From Iamia sp963728655 (lineage in GTDB: Bacteria > Actinomycetota > Acidimicrobiia > Acidimicrobiales > Iamiaceae), in the NCBI GenBank assembly GCA_963728655.1, contig CAVSLD010000004.1:62001-126000 (forward strand): 64,000 nt of DNA, given 5' to 3'. This document shows, one piece after another, positions 15,707 through 25,776 of this stretch. How positions within the stretch are numbered: the stretch's first letter is position 1; each line of letters begins with the position of its first letter. Under the pieces are notes generated by a model that was not told where the DNA came from, made no database searches, and saw nothing but the letters and a program-made list of their open reading frames with translations. The translations under genes were made by a program, and so were the position numbers.

Positions 15707-17228
15707 TCACCGGGTGACCTCCAGGAGGTCGGCGAGGGCGATGCGGGCGGCGCGGAGGCCGTGGGCCTGCAGGGTGCGCAGGTCGCCCTCGGCCTGGGCG
15801 TGCTTGAGGGTGGAGAAGCCGAAGGGCTGGTCCGGGATGTCGACGTCGACGGGGTCGTCGCCCACCACCTGGAGGAACACGCCGCTGGGCGGGCCGCCCT
15901 TGTGGAGCTGCCCGGTGGAGTGGAGGAACCGGGGGCCGAGGCCCAGGGTGGTGGCCACCCCGAACCGGTCGCGGATCTCGGTGCGGGCGTCCTCCAGGGC
16001 GTCGACCACGCCGTCCTCGGGGTCGACGTAGGCCTGGATGGCCACGTAGTCGCCGGGGCCGACCCGCTCGAGGACGTCGGCCAGCGGGGTGGTCGGGACC
16101 TCGGTGCCGCCCTGGGCCAGGACCTCGTTGGTGGCCGCCTTGGCCTCGGCCACGTTGGGCTGGTCGAAGGGGTTGATGCCCAGCGCCGCCCCGCAGAGGG
16201 CGGTGGCCACCTCCCACGTGAGCACCAGCTCGCCCAGCCCGGCCGTCCCCTGCGACGGCAGCTGGACCATCGGGTGGCCGGCGGCGGCCAGCGGCTCCAG
16301 GCCGTGGTGCTCGCCGATGGCGACGAAGAGGCGGTCGTCGCCGTAGACCTCGGGCGGGCCGAGGCGCTCCCCCGCCACCGGGACGACCCCGGTGCCGTGC
16401 TTGCCGGTGGACTCGGCCAGCAGCTGCTCGAGCCACAGGCCGATGGTGTCGATCTCCCCGTCGACCACGAGGGTGACCTTGTCGCGCCCGGCCCGCACGG
16501 CCCCGGCGAGGGCGGCGGCCGAGCCGCAGGCCGGGGTTGGCCTCGGGGTCCGGGTCCGAGAGGGCGGCGACGGCACGGCCGGCCGAGGCCAGCAGGCCGT
16601 CGACGTCGAGGCCGGCCGCGGCGGCAGGGACCAGTCCGAAGAAGGACAGGGCCGAGTAGCGGCCGCCGATGTCGGGGGGGTTCTCGAAGAGGGCCCGGAA
16701 CCCCTCGGTGGTGGCCCGCTCGGCCAGCGAGGTGCCGGGGTCGGTGACCACCGCGACGTGGTCAGGGTCGGTGTCCTGGAGGGCCACGGCGAGGTGGCTG
16801 AGGGTCTCGATGGTGGAGCCCGACTTCGACGAGGCGATGGCCAGGGTCTCCTCCGGCGGGCACTCGTGGGCCAGGCGGGCGACCATGGCCGGGTCGGTGG
16901 TGTCGACCACGCGGAGGACGGGGCGGCCGGCCACCGGGGCGAAGGACCGGGCCAGCACCTCCGGGAAGAGGCTGGAGCCGCCCATGCCCATGACCACGAC
17001 GTGGCGGATCCCGTCGGCGGCCAGGGCGTCGCCGAACACGGCGAGGCGATCGGCCTGGGTGGCCATGGCCCCGGCCACGTCGAGCCAGCCCAGCCGGTCG
17101 GCCACCTCGGTCGGGTCGTCCTGCCAGAGCGTGTGGTCGCGGGCCCACATCCGGGCCACGGCGTCGCGCCCGGTGAGGTCGTCGAGTGCGGCGCCGACGG
17201 CGTCGGCGATGGGGCCCAGCTGGTCCAT
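15707..17228 (-). CDS. pgi: Glucose-6-phosphate isomerase (SIS-domain type), one frameshift
   Basis: Interconverts glucose 6-phosphate and fructose 6-phosphate. Two SIS domains are visible. The N-terminal half has VVVMGMGGSSLFPEVL and SSKSGSTIETL. The C-terminal half has GINPFDQPNVAEAK, then FLHSTGQLHKGGP. The sequence resembles the Pgi half of actinobacterial transaldolase-Pgi fusions. The frame changes near 16516, where an extra C in a C/G run separates NPGLRLG from AALAGAVRAG. Removing it restores about 506 residues. It is the first gene of pgi-gnd-zwf. Confidence 0.92.
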
Positions 17229-17312
17229 GGCGATCTCCCTGGGTCGGGCGCTCCCCGACCACTCCCCTGGCTATCAGACGGCGGGGCGCCGGCGCGCCCG
17301 CATCGGCCCCGG

Positions 17313-19084
17313 TCAGCGGGTCGTGCGCCGGGCCAGCGCGGCGGCCGTGGTGGGCTCGCCGAAGTGGTACCCCTGGCCCGCGTCGCAGCCCATCTCGGCC
17401 AGGAGCTCGGCCTGGTCGGCGTCCTCGACGCCCTCGGCCACCACGGTGAAGCCGAGGGCCCGCCCCAGGGCGACCGCGGCCCCCACGATGGCCCGGTCCC
17501 GCTCGTCGTGGACGATGCCCGACACGAAGGTCCGGTCGATCTTGAGGCTGTCGGCCACGTCGACCAGGCGGAGGTGCTCGAGGGTGGCGTAGCCGGTGCC
17601 GAAGTCGTCGATGGACACCCGCAGGCCGAGGTCGTGCAGGCGACGGAGCAGCCCGGTGCTGTGCTCGGCGTCGCGGACCAGGGCGCTCTCGGTGATCTCC
17701 AGTCGGAGCCAGCGAGGGTCGACGCCGTGGCGGGCCAGGGCCTCGGCGGTGGTGGTGACCAGGCCGGGGTCGTCGAGCTGGAGGGCCGACACGTTGACGC
17801 TGACCACCACGTCGCGGAGGCCGTCGGCGATGGCCTGGAGGGCGGCGTCGACGGCCCACGTCCCGAGGGCGATGACCAGGCCGCTGTCCTCGGCCACGGG
17901 GATGAACTCGTCGGGGCTCACCGCCCCGCGCTCGGGGTCGTCCCAGCGGACGAGGGCCTCGGCGCCCACCACGCTGCCGTCGACCAGCGAGACCTGCGGC
18001 TGGTACACGAGGTGGAGGCCCTGGTCCTCGATGGCGCGGCGCAGGTCACGCTCGATGTCGATGCGGGCCCGCGCCGCCTCGTAGGTGCCGGGCCGGTAGC
18101 GGACCACCGCGCTCCCGCCCCGTCGGTGGGCCTCGCGGGCCGCGATGGCCGCCTTGTGCAGCAGGGTGGTCACGGTGTCCACCTCGGTGGCGGCCACCAC
18201 GCCCACCGCGGGGCGCAGGGAGATCGACCCGTCGCCGGTGCCCACCGGCTGGCCGAGCACGGCCCGCACCCGCTCCCCCACCTCGACCGCCTCCGCGGGG
18301 CCGACGCCCTCGCAGATGACGGCGAACGCCGGCGGGCGCAGGTGGCCCACCACGTCGCCCGGGCGGACCACGGCGCGGATGCGCTCGGCCGACACCCGGA
18401 GGGCGACGTCGCCCGCCGCCCCGGTGAGGCCATCCTCCATGTCGTCGAGGCGGTCGAGCCCCACGTGGATCAGGGCCAGGCCCCGCCCCGGGCCGCGGTG
18501 CATCGCCTCCCGGAGCCGGGCCAGCATCCGGTTCTGGTTGGGCAGGCCGGTGACGTCGTCGCGCACCCGCGCCCCCGCACCCGGGCCCGGTCGGCGTCGC
18601 GCGCCAGGGCCACCGCGGCCACCGCGGCCCAACGGGACAGGTCGGGCGGGGCCGCCGACGCACCGTCCGGGGGGAAGGCGGCCAGCACGCCGAGGGGCAC
18701 GGCGCCGTCGACCAGCTGGACGATCCAGGGCACGTCCAGCCCGACTGCGGCCAGGTCGGTCGCGGCCTCCGGCCACGGGGCGACGGTGGCGTCGGCGCGC
18801 AGGGGGCTGCCGGGGTCGCCGGTGGGCCCCGGTCCCCCTGCCGTGGCCACCCGGTCGAGGGCCAGCACCGCCCGCCGGGGCAGGGAGAGGTCGCGCCCGA
18901 GCACGCGGGCCCCGCCGGCACGAGCGGCCACCACCACCCGGAGCCCCGATGCGGCCTGCGCCGCCTCCGCGACCCGGTCGACGACGACGTCGACCGGCTC
19001 GCCGCCCAGCACCAGGCCGAGCAGGTCGTCGACGGCCTCCTCCCCGCCCGGTGCGCCCCCCGGACCCCCCCTGCCGTCGCTCAC
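17313..19084 (-). CDS. EAL-domain c-di-GMP phosphodiesterase with sensor and degenerate GGDEF domains, one frameshift
   Basis: Signalling protein of about 590 residues. The N-terminal 160 residues resemble a GAF-like sensor. A GGDEF-fold domain follows (DDVTGLPNQNRML), but its signature is RPPAF, so cyclase activity is not expected. The C-terminal EAL domain looks intact: EALVRW, NVSALQL, EITESAL, DDFGTGY, LKIDRTFV and EGVE, which include the metal ligands and the general-base Lys/Glu. It should hydrolyse c-di-GMP. The frame shifts near 18575 between domains, in a GC-rich run. It starts at GTG 19084, and hemL is next upstream. Confidence 0.88.
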
Positions 19085-19142
19085 CGTGGCCGCGGCCCTG
19101 TCGCACGGGTCGTCGGGGCCGGGCCCCGGTCGGCGGAGCGGG

Positions 19143-20450
19143 TCATCGCTCGGCGCGGTGGGCGGCCGCGTCCTGGGCCGCCTCGGCCGCGACCGCCACC
19201 ACCTCGTCGACCACGGCGTCGTCGTGGGCCAGTCCGGGGAACAGGATCTCGTAGGGCCCGGGGGCCAGGGCCACGCCGCGGTCGAGCATGCCGTGGAAGA
19301 GGCGGGCGTAGGTGGCGGTGTCGGTGGTCCGGGCCGAGTCGTGGTCGACCGCCGGCTCGGCGCCGAGGTGCAGGCCGACGAGCGTGCCCTCCACGGGCAC
19401 CACCGCAGGGATGCCGGCGTCGGCGAGGGCGGCGGCCAGCCCGGCGCCCAGGCGTCGGGCGGTGGCCTCGAGCCGGACGTAGGCGGCGTCGTCGAGCAGG
19501 GCGAGGGCGGTGAGGCCGGCTGCGGTGGCGAGGGGGTTCCCCGAGAGCGTGCCCGCCTGGTACACGGGACCGAGCGGGGCCATCCGGTCCATCAGGTCGG
19601 CCCGACCGCCGAAGGCGCCCACGTTGAGCCCCCCGCCGATGACCTTGCCGAAGCAGGACAGGTCCGGCGTGACCCCGTACCGGCCCTGGGCCCCGCCGCG
19701 GGCCAGCCGGAAGCCCGTGATCACCTCGTCGAAGACCAGCAGGGCGCCGACCCTGTCGCACTCGGCTCGCAGCCCGGCCAGGAAGCCGGGGGCCGGGGCC
19801 ACCAGGCCCATGTTGGCGGCGACGGGCTCGACGATGACGCACGCGACCGTGTCGTCGAGGGTGGGCACCTGGTTGTAGGGCACCACGACGGTGTCGGCCA
19901 CGGCCCCGGCGGGCACACCGGCCGAGCCCGGGACCGCGGTGGGGTCCGAGGCATCGGCCTCGATCAGGGCGACGGCGCTGCCGGCGTCGGCCAGGAGACT
20001 GTCGCTGTGGCCGTGGTAGTTGCCGGCGAACTTCACCAGCCGGTCGCGACCGGTGGCCCCCCGGGCCAGGCGGATGGCGCTCATGGTCGCCTCGGTGCCG
20101 CTGGAGACGAGACGCAGCCGCTCGCAGGCCGGCACCCGGGCCCGGACCTCCTCGGCCAGCAGCACCTCGCGCTCGGTGGGGGCGCCGTAGGAGGTGCCGT
20201 CGGCCGCGGCCTCGGCCACCGCCGCGACGATGGCCGGGTGGGCGTGGCCGGCGATGACGGCGCCGTAGGACTGCACCATGTCGACGAGGCGCCGGCCCTC
20301 GACGTCCCACACGTGGGGCCCGAGGGCCCGGGCCACGAAGTAGGGGGTCCCGCCCACCGAGCGGAAGGCCCGCACCGGCGAGCTCACCCCGCCGGGGATC
20401 ACCTCCTGGGCCCGGGCGAAGAGGCTGGCGTTGGTGGTCTCGGGCGGCAT
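19143..20450 (-). CDS. hemL: Glutamate-1-semialdehyde 2,1-aminomutase
   Basis: PLP enzyme that converts glutamate-1-semialdehyde to 5-aminolevulinate, completing the C5 route begun by HemA. The 435-residue product has the N-terminal IPGGVSSPVRAF segment, the GTEATMSAIRLAR motif, VIVEPVAANMG and FDEVITGFR (PLP-ring Asp), and the Schiff-base Lys in SCFGKVIGGGLNVGAFGG. Length is standard. It is the last gene of the heme cluster, 53 bases after hemB. Confidence 0.97.
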   Translation of the reverse strand: MPPETTNASLFARAQEVIPGGVSSPVRAFRSVGGTPYFVARALGPHVWDVEGRRLVDMVQSYGAVIAGHAHPAIVAAVAEAAADGTSYGAPTEREVLLAEEVRARVPACERLRLVSSGTEATMSAIRLARGATGRDRLVKFAGNYHGHSDSLLADAGSAVALIEADASDPTAVPGSAGVPAGAVADTVVVPYNQVPTLDDTVACVIVEPVAANMGLVAPAPGFLAGLRAECDRVGALLVFDEVITGFRLARGGAQGRYGVTPDLSCFGKVIGGGLNVGAFGGRADLMDRMAPLGPVYQAGTLSGNPLATAAGLTALALLDDAAYVRLEATARRLGAGLAAALADAGIPAVVPVEGTLVGLHLGAEPAVDHDSARTTDTATYARLFHGMLDRGVALAPGPYEILFPGLAHDDAVVDEVVAVAAEAAQDAAAHRAER

Positions 20451-20503
20451 CGGTGCGGTCAACCTACGGCGTGGCGACGGCGGACGACGAGGGAGCCCGC
20501 CGG

Positions 20504-21488
20504 TCAGGCGCCCAGGACCTCGGCCACCTCGGCGGCCAGGTAGGTGAGGATGACGTCGGCGCCGGCCCGCTTGACGGCGGTGAGGTGCTCGAGGGCGACC
20601 GCGTCGCCGTCGATCCAGCCCCGCTCGGCCGCCGCCTTGATCATCGAGTACTCGCCGGAGGTGTGGTAGGCGGCGAGGGGCACGTCGACCTCGGCCCGGG
20701 CCCGCACCAGCACGTCGAGGTAGGCGAGGGCGGGCTTCACCATCACCACGTCGGCGCCCTCGGCCAGGTCCTCGCGGACCTCCTCCAGGGCCTCCCGGAC
20801 GTTGCCGGGGTCCTGCTGGTAGGCCCGGCGGTCGCCGCCGCCCGCGATCTCCACGTCGACGGCCTCGCGGAACGGGCCGTAGAGGCCCGAGGCGTACTTG
20901 GCCGCGTAGGCCATGATCGCCACCTCGTGGTGGCCACCGCCGTCGAGGGCGGCGCGGATGGCACGGACCTGGCCGTCCATCATCCCGGACGGGGCGACGA
21001 CCGCGGCGCCGGCCTCGGCCTGGGCCCGGGCCACCTCGGCGTAGCGCTCGAGGGTGGCGTCGTTGTCGACCGTGCCCGTCGGGCGTGAGCAGCCCGCAGT
21101 GGCCGTGGTCGGTGTACTCGTCGAGGCAGAGGTCGGCCATGACGACGATGTCGTCGCCCACCTCGTCGCGCAGGTCGCGCAGGGCGAGCTGGACGATGCC
21201 GTCGGGGTCCGAGGCACCGGTGCCGGCCGCGTCCTTGGTGGCGGGGACGCCGAACAGGATGACGCCGGGGATCCCGAGGTCGCGGAGCCGGGCCACCTCG
21301 GCCCGCAGCGACGCCCGGGTGTGCTGCACGACGCCGGGCAGGGAGGTGATCGGGTGGGGCTCGTCGATGCCCTCCCGGACGAACAGCGGGGCCACCAGGT
21401 CGTCGACGCCCAGGCGGGTCTCGGCCACCAGACGTCGCAGCGCCGGGGTGCGGCGCAGCCGGCGGAGCCGGCGCTCGGGGAACGACAT
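20504..21488 (-). CDS. hemB: Delta-aminolevulinic acid dehydratase (porphobilinogen synthase), one frameshift
   Basis: Condenses two 5-aminolevulinate molecules to porphobilinogen. About 327 residues once one base is removed near 21077 (DGHG should read DGTVDNDATL). Schiff-base lysines are present in AYAAKYASGLYGPF and VMVKPALAYLD. The metal-site motif is DLCLDEYTDHGHCG, with Cys at 121 and 131 but Asp at 123, where zinc enzymes have a third Cys. This is a mixed Zn/Mg-type site. The gene follows the HAD phosphatase in the heme cluster. Confidence 0.94.
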
Positions 21489-21580
21489 GGCGCCGAGCCT
21501 AGGGAGGCCCGCGGCCCGGACCCTCGCCGGACCGGGGTCCCGCGCCGCCGGCGCCGGCGGTGGACGTGCGCCCGGTGGGC

Positions 21581-22267
21581 TCAGGGGGCGGGGACGAGCG
21601 CGGCCAGGTCGGCCGGGACCAGCTCGGCCAGCGACGCGACCACCAGGTCGGCGGGGCCCAGGTCCTGGTGGGCGGTGAGGCGGGAGGGCACGGCCACGAC
21701 GGCCCCCAGCCCGGCGGCACGGGCCGAGGCGATGCCCCGGGCCGTGTCCTCGATCGCCACCGTGGTCGCCGCCGTCGCGCCCATCTCGGCCACCGCCACC
21801 CGGTAGAGGTCGGGGGCCGGCTTCCCGGCGGTCACGTCGGGGTGGTCCCGTCCCACCAGGGTCGGGAGCAGGTCGCCGAGGCCGAAGCGGTCGAGGTGGT
21901 GCACCACCCAGGCGCGCGACGACCCGGTGGCCACGGCCAGGCGGGCCTCGGTGGCCGCCAGGGCCCGCACCAGGTCCTCGGCCCCCGGGGTGATCTCGGC
22001 CGAGTCGTGCGCCCGCGGGATGTGGGTCACCGCCTCCACGTGCTCGTCGAAGGCCGCCTGGTCGATGTCGAGGCCGAGGAGGGGCCCGAGCTCGTCCCAC
22101 CACGCCTCGTCGTGCGACGCCCCGACGGCGTGGGTGGCCCACAGCTCCGGCGTGAGGTCCGCGCCCAGGGCCGCGGCCGCGGCGGCCGCCCGCCGGTAGA
22201 TCGGCCACTCGGTGTCGGCGAGGGTGCCGTCGAAGTCGAACACGACGGCCGGAGGGGCGGCGCTCAC
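21581..22267 (-). CDS. HAD-superfamily (subfamily IA) phosphatase
   Basis: Product of 228 residues with all HAD motifs: DFDGTLADTE (nucleophile and acid Asp), ATGSS (motif II), the Lys of GKPAPD (motif III) and IEDTARG (motif IV). A helical cap domain lies at about 20-85. It resembles beta-phosphoglucomutase/phosphatase-like enzymes. It starts at GTG, 39 bases after the PfkB kinase gene, so it may belong to the pseudouridine group (for example as a nucleotide or sugar phosphatase). The substrate cannot be read from the sequence. Confidence 0.88.
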   Translation of the reverse strand: MSAAPPAVVFDFDGTLADTEWPIYRRAAAAAAALGADLTPELWATHAVGASHDEAWWDELGPLLGLDIDQAAFDEHVEAVTHIPRAHDSAEITPGAEDLVRALAATEARLAVATGSSRAWVVHHLDRFGLGDLLPTLVGRDHPDVTAGKPAPDLYRVAVAEMGATAATTVAIEDTARGIASARAAGLGAVVAVPSRLTAHQDLGPADLVVASLAELVPADLAALVPAP

Positions 22268-22306
22268 GGCGCGAGGGTAGGTCGCCCGGCGGAGGCGCCG
22301 GCCTGG

Positions 22307-23218
22307 TCAGCGCGACGTCGGGGGCCGGCCGCCGCGGTGGGACACGGCCTCGGCGGCCCGGGCCGCACCGGACGCGAGGGCGTCGGCCACCGCCGCACCG
22401 CCCACCCACGCCCCGAGGAAGCCGGCCGCGAAGGCGTCGCCCGCCCCGGTGGTGTCCACCACCTCGGCCGGCCGGGCCAGGACCTCCACCTGCTCACGGC
22501 CATCGGACCAGCGGGCGCCGTCGGCCCCCCGCTTGGTCACCAGGCCCCGCACGCGCTCCGCCACCGCGGCCTCGCCCCCGAGGGCCTCCAGCTCCGCTGC
22601 GTTGGCCAGCAGCAGGTCGGCCCCGTCCACCAGGTCCAGGAAGGCGTCGGCCCCCAGGTCACGCAGCGGGCCGGCACTGGCGGCGTCGACCGAGAGGCCC
22701 ACGCCGGCGGCACGGGCCCGGGCCACGACCTCCCGACCGGCGGGCCGGGACCCGGGGTGCAGGAGCGTGTAGCCGGAGAGGTGGACCCAGGCGACCTGGC
22801 CGAGGGGGAGGCCGACGTCGTCGAGGAGCACCGCCACGTGCTCCGCGGTCAGGTGGTCGTTGGCGCCGCGGTCGGGGAGCATGGTGCGCTCGCCGACCGC
22901 GTCGACCAGCACCACGCAGCAGCCGGTGGCGACCTCGGCCAGCACCGGACCGAGGTGCTCCACCCCGTGCACCGCGAGGTCGTCGCGGACGGCCCGGCCC
23001 AGCGGGTCGTCACCCACCGCCGCGACCAGCGAGGTGGAGTGCCCCGTCACCGCCAGCCAGGCCGCGGTGTTGGCCGCCGAGCCGCCGCCGCTGGAGGTGA
23101 CGGCGGCGGCGGTGTCGGAGCCGGGGCGCAGCGGCCCCGCGGGGGCCACGACCACGTCGGCCATGAGGTCGCCCACCACGACCACCCGGGTCGCGGGCGG
23201 CGCCCCGGTGTCAGCCAC
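22307..23218 (-). CDS. psuK: PfkB-family carbohydrate kinase, probable pseudouridine kinase
   Basis: Ribokinase-like kinase of 303 residues with a GGG-x-AANTAAWLA N-terminal signature and the catalytic DTTGAGDAFAAGF motif (base Asp). Its GTG start overlaps the end of psuG by eight bases. PsuK phosphorylates pseudouridine to pseudouridine 5'-phosphate, the PsuG substrate. The assignment to pseudouridine rests on this coupling; the sequence alone only says PfkB family. Confidence 0.82.
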   Translation of the reverse strand: MADTGAPPATRVVVVGDLMADVVVAPAGPLRPGSDTAAAVTSSGGGSAANTAAWLAVTGHSTSLVAAVGDDPLGRAVRDDLAVHGVEHLGPVLAEVATGCCVVLVDAVGERTMLPDRGANDHLTAEHVAVLLDDVGLPLGQVAWVHLSGYTLLHPGSRPAGREVVARARAAGVGLSVDAASAGPLRDLGADAFLDLVDGADLLLANAAELEALGGEAAVAERVRGLVTKRGADGARWSDGREQVEVLARPAEVVDTTGAGDAFAAGFLGAWVGGAAVADALASGAARAAEAVSHRGGRPPTSR

Positions 23219-24143
23219 CGGTGGCGTGGGCCACCGCGATGCGGGCGGCCAGCGCGGCGTTGGCCAGGACCAGGGCCACGTTCACCCGCAGCGAGGCGCC
23301 GGCGGTGGCCTCGTGGAAGTGGGCCAGGAGGAACGGCGTGACGTCCTTGCCCCGCACCCCGGCGGCCTCGGCGTCGGCCAGGCCCCGGGTGAGCACCCGG
23401 TCGTGCTCCTCGGCCGGCAGCGCGTCCTCCTCCCGCACCGGGTTGGCCACCACGAGGGCGGCGCCGTCGGTGCCCAGCGCGGCGCGTGCCCGCATCACCG
23501 CCGCCACCTCCTCGGGCGTGTCGACCCGCCAGTCGACGGGCCGGCCCGAGTCGGGCCGGTAGAACCCGGGGAAGCGATCGGTGCCGTAGCCGAGGGCGGC
23601 CACGCCGAGGGTCTCCATGCGCTCGAGGGTGGCGCCCACGTCGAGGATGGACTTCACCCCGGCGCACACGACGGTGATGCCGGTGCGGGCGAGGGTGGTG
23701 AGGTCGGCCGACTCGTCCCACGTGCGCGCCGCCTCGCGGTGGACCCCGCCGAGGCCCCCGGTGGCGAACAGGGCGATGCCGGCCCGGGCCGCCAGGTGGG
23801 CGGTGGCGGCCACCGTGGTGGCCCCGTGACCGCCCCGCGCCGCCACCACCGCCAGGTCGCGGACGCTCACCTTGGCCACCTCGTCGGAGCCGGCCACCAC
23901 CCGGCGGGCGTCGGCGTCGAGGCCGATGCGGGCGGCGCCGCCGACCACCGCGACGGTGGCCGGCACCGCCCCGCCGGCGCGCACCGCGCCCTCGATCCGC
24001 GTCGCCACGTCGAGGTTCTGGGGCCGGGGCAGGCCGTGGCTGATGATGGTCGACTCCAGGGCCACCACCGGTCGGCCCGCAGCCAGGGCCTCGGCCACCT
24101 CGGGGTCCACCACCACCCCGGGGCCGCGGTCCGACGACGTCAC
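23211..24143 (-). CDS. psuG: Pseudouridine-5'-phosphate glycosidase
   Basis: Splits pseudouridine 5'-phosphate into uracil and ribose 5-phosphate. The 310-residue product matches the IndA/PsuG fold landmarks: VALESTIISHGLPRPQN at the N-terminus, VSVRDLAVVAARGGHGATTV, GGLGGVHR, DESADLTTLA (metal Asp region), VCAGVKSILD with the catalytic Lys, and TLERMETLGVAALGY. It starts at GTG 24143, 52 bases after the cobA-hemD stop, so it appears co-transcribed with the heme genes. Confidence 0.94.
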   Translation of the reverse strand: MTSSDRGPGVVVDPEVAEALAAGRPVVALESTIISHGLPRPQNLDVATRIEGAVRAGGAVPATVAVVGGAARIGLDADARRVVAGSDEVAKVSVRDLAVVAARGGHGATTVAATAHLAARAGIALFATGGLGGVHREAARTWDESADLTTLARTGITVVCAGVKSILDVGATLERMETLGVAALGYGTDRFPGFYRPDSGRPVDWRVDTPEEVAAVMRARAALGTDGAALVVANPVREEDALPAEEHDRVLTRGLADAEAAGVRGKDVTPFLLAHFHEATAGASLRVNVALVLANAALAARIAVAHATGG

Positions 24144-24195
24144 CGGCCGAGCATGGCACGACGGCCCGCACCGCGGTCACGGGGCCACCCCACCG

Positions 24196-25659
24196 TCAGC
24201 GCTCGTCCCAGTGGGCTCGGAGGGCGGCGACGAGGCCGGCGATGGTGTGCTCGGCCGCCTCGACGGTGACGGTGAGGCCGTGGTCGCGGGCCGTGGCCGC
24301 GGTGACGGGCCCGATGCAGGCCACGACCGGGGGCACCGCCGCGACGCCGAAGGCCTCGACGAAGCGGGTGACGGTGGACGAGGAGGTGAAGGTCACCGCG
24401 TCGGCCGTGGCCAGGGCGGCGGCCGCACCCTGCGACGGGGTGGCCGCCCGGGTCCGGTAGGCCGCCGCCACCTCGACCTCCCACCCCCGGTCCCGCAACC
24501 CGTCGGGCAGGACGGCGCGGGCCTCCTCGGCCCGGGCCAGCAGCACGCGACCCCCGTCGGGGGGCGGGGCGGGGAAGGCGTCGAGCAGGCCCTCGGCCAC
24601 GTAGCGCTCGGGCACCAGGTCGGCCACGACCCGGTACCGAGCCAGGGCCGCGGCGGTGCCGGGGCCGATGGCGGCCACCGCGGTCGAGCCCAGGACCCGG
24701 GTGTCGGGGAGGTGGGCGAAGGTCCGCTCCACCCCGTTGGGGCTGGTCAGCACGAGCCAGTCCACCGAGGCCAGGCCGCCGAGGGCGGCCCGCAGGGCGT
24801 CGCCGCCGTCCGACGGCGGGCCCACCTCGATGACCGGCACCTCCACCGGCTCGGCGCCCAGGTCGGCCAGGGCCCGGCTCAGCTCCGAGGCCTGGGTGCG
24901 GGTGCGGGTCACGACCACCCGCCGCCCGAAGAGGGGGCGGTCCTCGAACCAGGACAGCCCGGAGCCGGCCACCCGGCCCACGACGATGACCGAGGGGGCC
25001 TCCAGCGGGTGGTCGCCCAGCGTGGCCAGCGTGGCGCGGGTCGTGCGCTGGTCGGGGCGGGTGCCCCAGTGCACCGCGGCGGCGGGCGTGTCCGGGGCGA
25101 GACCGCCGGCCAGCAGGCGCTCGGCGATGCGGGACCAGCGGGCCACACCCATGAGGATCACGAGGGTGCCGCCCAGGCGGGCCGCGGCCTCCCAGTCCAC
25201 GGTGCCGTCGCCCGCAGCGGGGTCCTCGTGGCCGGTGATGACGGTGAAGGCGGTGGACGAGAAGCGGCGGGTCACCGGGATGCCGGCGTAGGCGGGGGCG
25301 GCGATGGCCGAGGTGATGCCGGGGACGACCTCGTAGGCGACACCCGCCGCGGCGAGGGCGGCCGCCTCCTCCCCACCGCGGGCGAACACGAAGGGGTCGC
25401 CGCCCTTGAGGCGCACGACCCGCTGACCCCGGAGGCCGCGCTCCACCAGCAGGGCGTTGATCTCGTCCTGGCCCAGGCGGGCCCGGCCGGGGGCCTTGCC
25501 CACGTCGATGCGCTCGGCGCCGGCCGGGGCCAGGTCGAGCAGCGCCGCGGCCGACAGGCGGTCGTGCACCACCACCTCGGCCCGGGCCAGCACGTCGGCC
25601 CCGCGCAGGGTGAGCAGGCCGGGGTCTCCGGGACCGGCGCCGACCAGGTGGACCGTCAC
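24196..25659 (-). CDS. cobA-hemD: Bifunctional uroporphyrinogen-III C-methyltransferase / uroporphyrinogen-III synthase
   Basis: The 487-residue product is a fusion common in actinobacteria. Residues 1 to about 245 are the SAM methyltransferase (VHLVGAGPGDPGLLTLRG, RLKGGDPFVFARGGEE, VVPGITSAIA, PVTRR), which makes precorrin-2. The remainder is HemD (VVVTRTRTQASELSRAL, LTSPNGVERTF, FTSSSTVTRFVE), which closes and flips the D ring. The GTG at 25659 is chosen because the methyltransferase begins directly there. The 117-bp gap to hemC holds a tandem gcgtccaa repeat and nothing else I recognise. Confidence 0.94.
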   Translation of the reverse strand: MTVHLVGAGPGDPGLLTLRGADVLARAEVVVHDRLSAAALLDLAPAGAERIDVGKAPGRARLGQDEINALLVERGLRGQRVVRLKGGDPFVFARGGEEAAALAAAGVAYEVVPGITSAIAAPAYAGIPVTRRFSSTAFTVITGHEDPAAGDGTVDWEAAARLGGTLVILMGVARWSRIAERLLAGGLAPDTPAAAVHWGTRPDQRTTRATLATLGDHPLEAPSVIVVGRVAGSGLSWFEDRPLFGRRVVVTRTRTQASELSRALADLGAEPVEVPVIEVGPPSDGGDALRAALGGLASVDWLVLTSPNGVERTFAHLPDTRVLGSTAVAAIGPGTAAALARYRVVADLVPERYVAEGLLDAFPAPPPDGGRVLLARAEEARAVLPDGLRDRGWEVEVAAAYRTRAATPSQGAAAALATADAVTFTSSSTVTRFVEAFGVAAVPPVVACIGPVTAATARDHGLTVTVEAAEHTIAGLVAALRAHWDER

Positions 25660-25776
25660 CGACCCGACGTTACGCGCCCCCGCCGCCCGCCCTCCACCCC
25701 CGGCCACCCCGCACCGACCCTGGACGGGTGTCGTTGCACGGCGCGTCCAAGCGTCCAAGGCTCGCGGGGAGCAGGG

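Noticed and set aside
13304..20543. Very long open frames on the plus strand opposite zwf, gnd, pgi and hemL
   Set aside because: They are antisense shadows caused by extreme GC at third codon positions; their products are low-complexity and lack domains, whereas the minus-strand genes show full family motifs.
25727..25776. gcgtccaagcgtccaa tandem repeat before the cobA-hemD start as a regulatory element
   Set aside because: Only two 8-base units in a 117-bp gap, and it lies downstream of hemC inside the operon; too weak to call.
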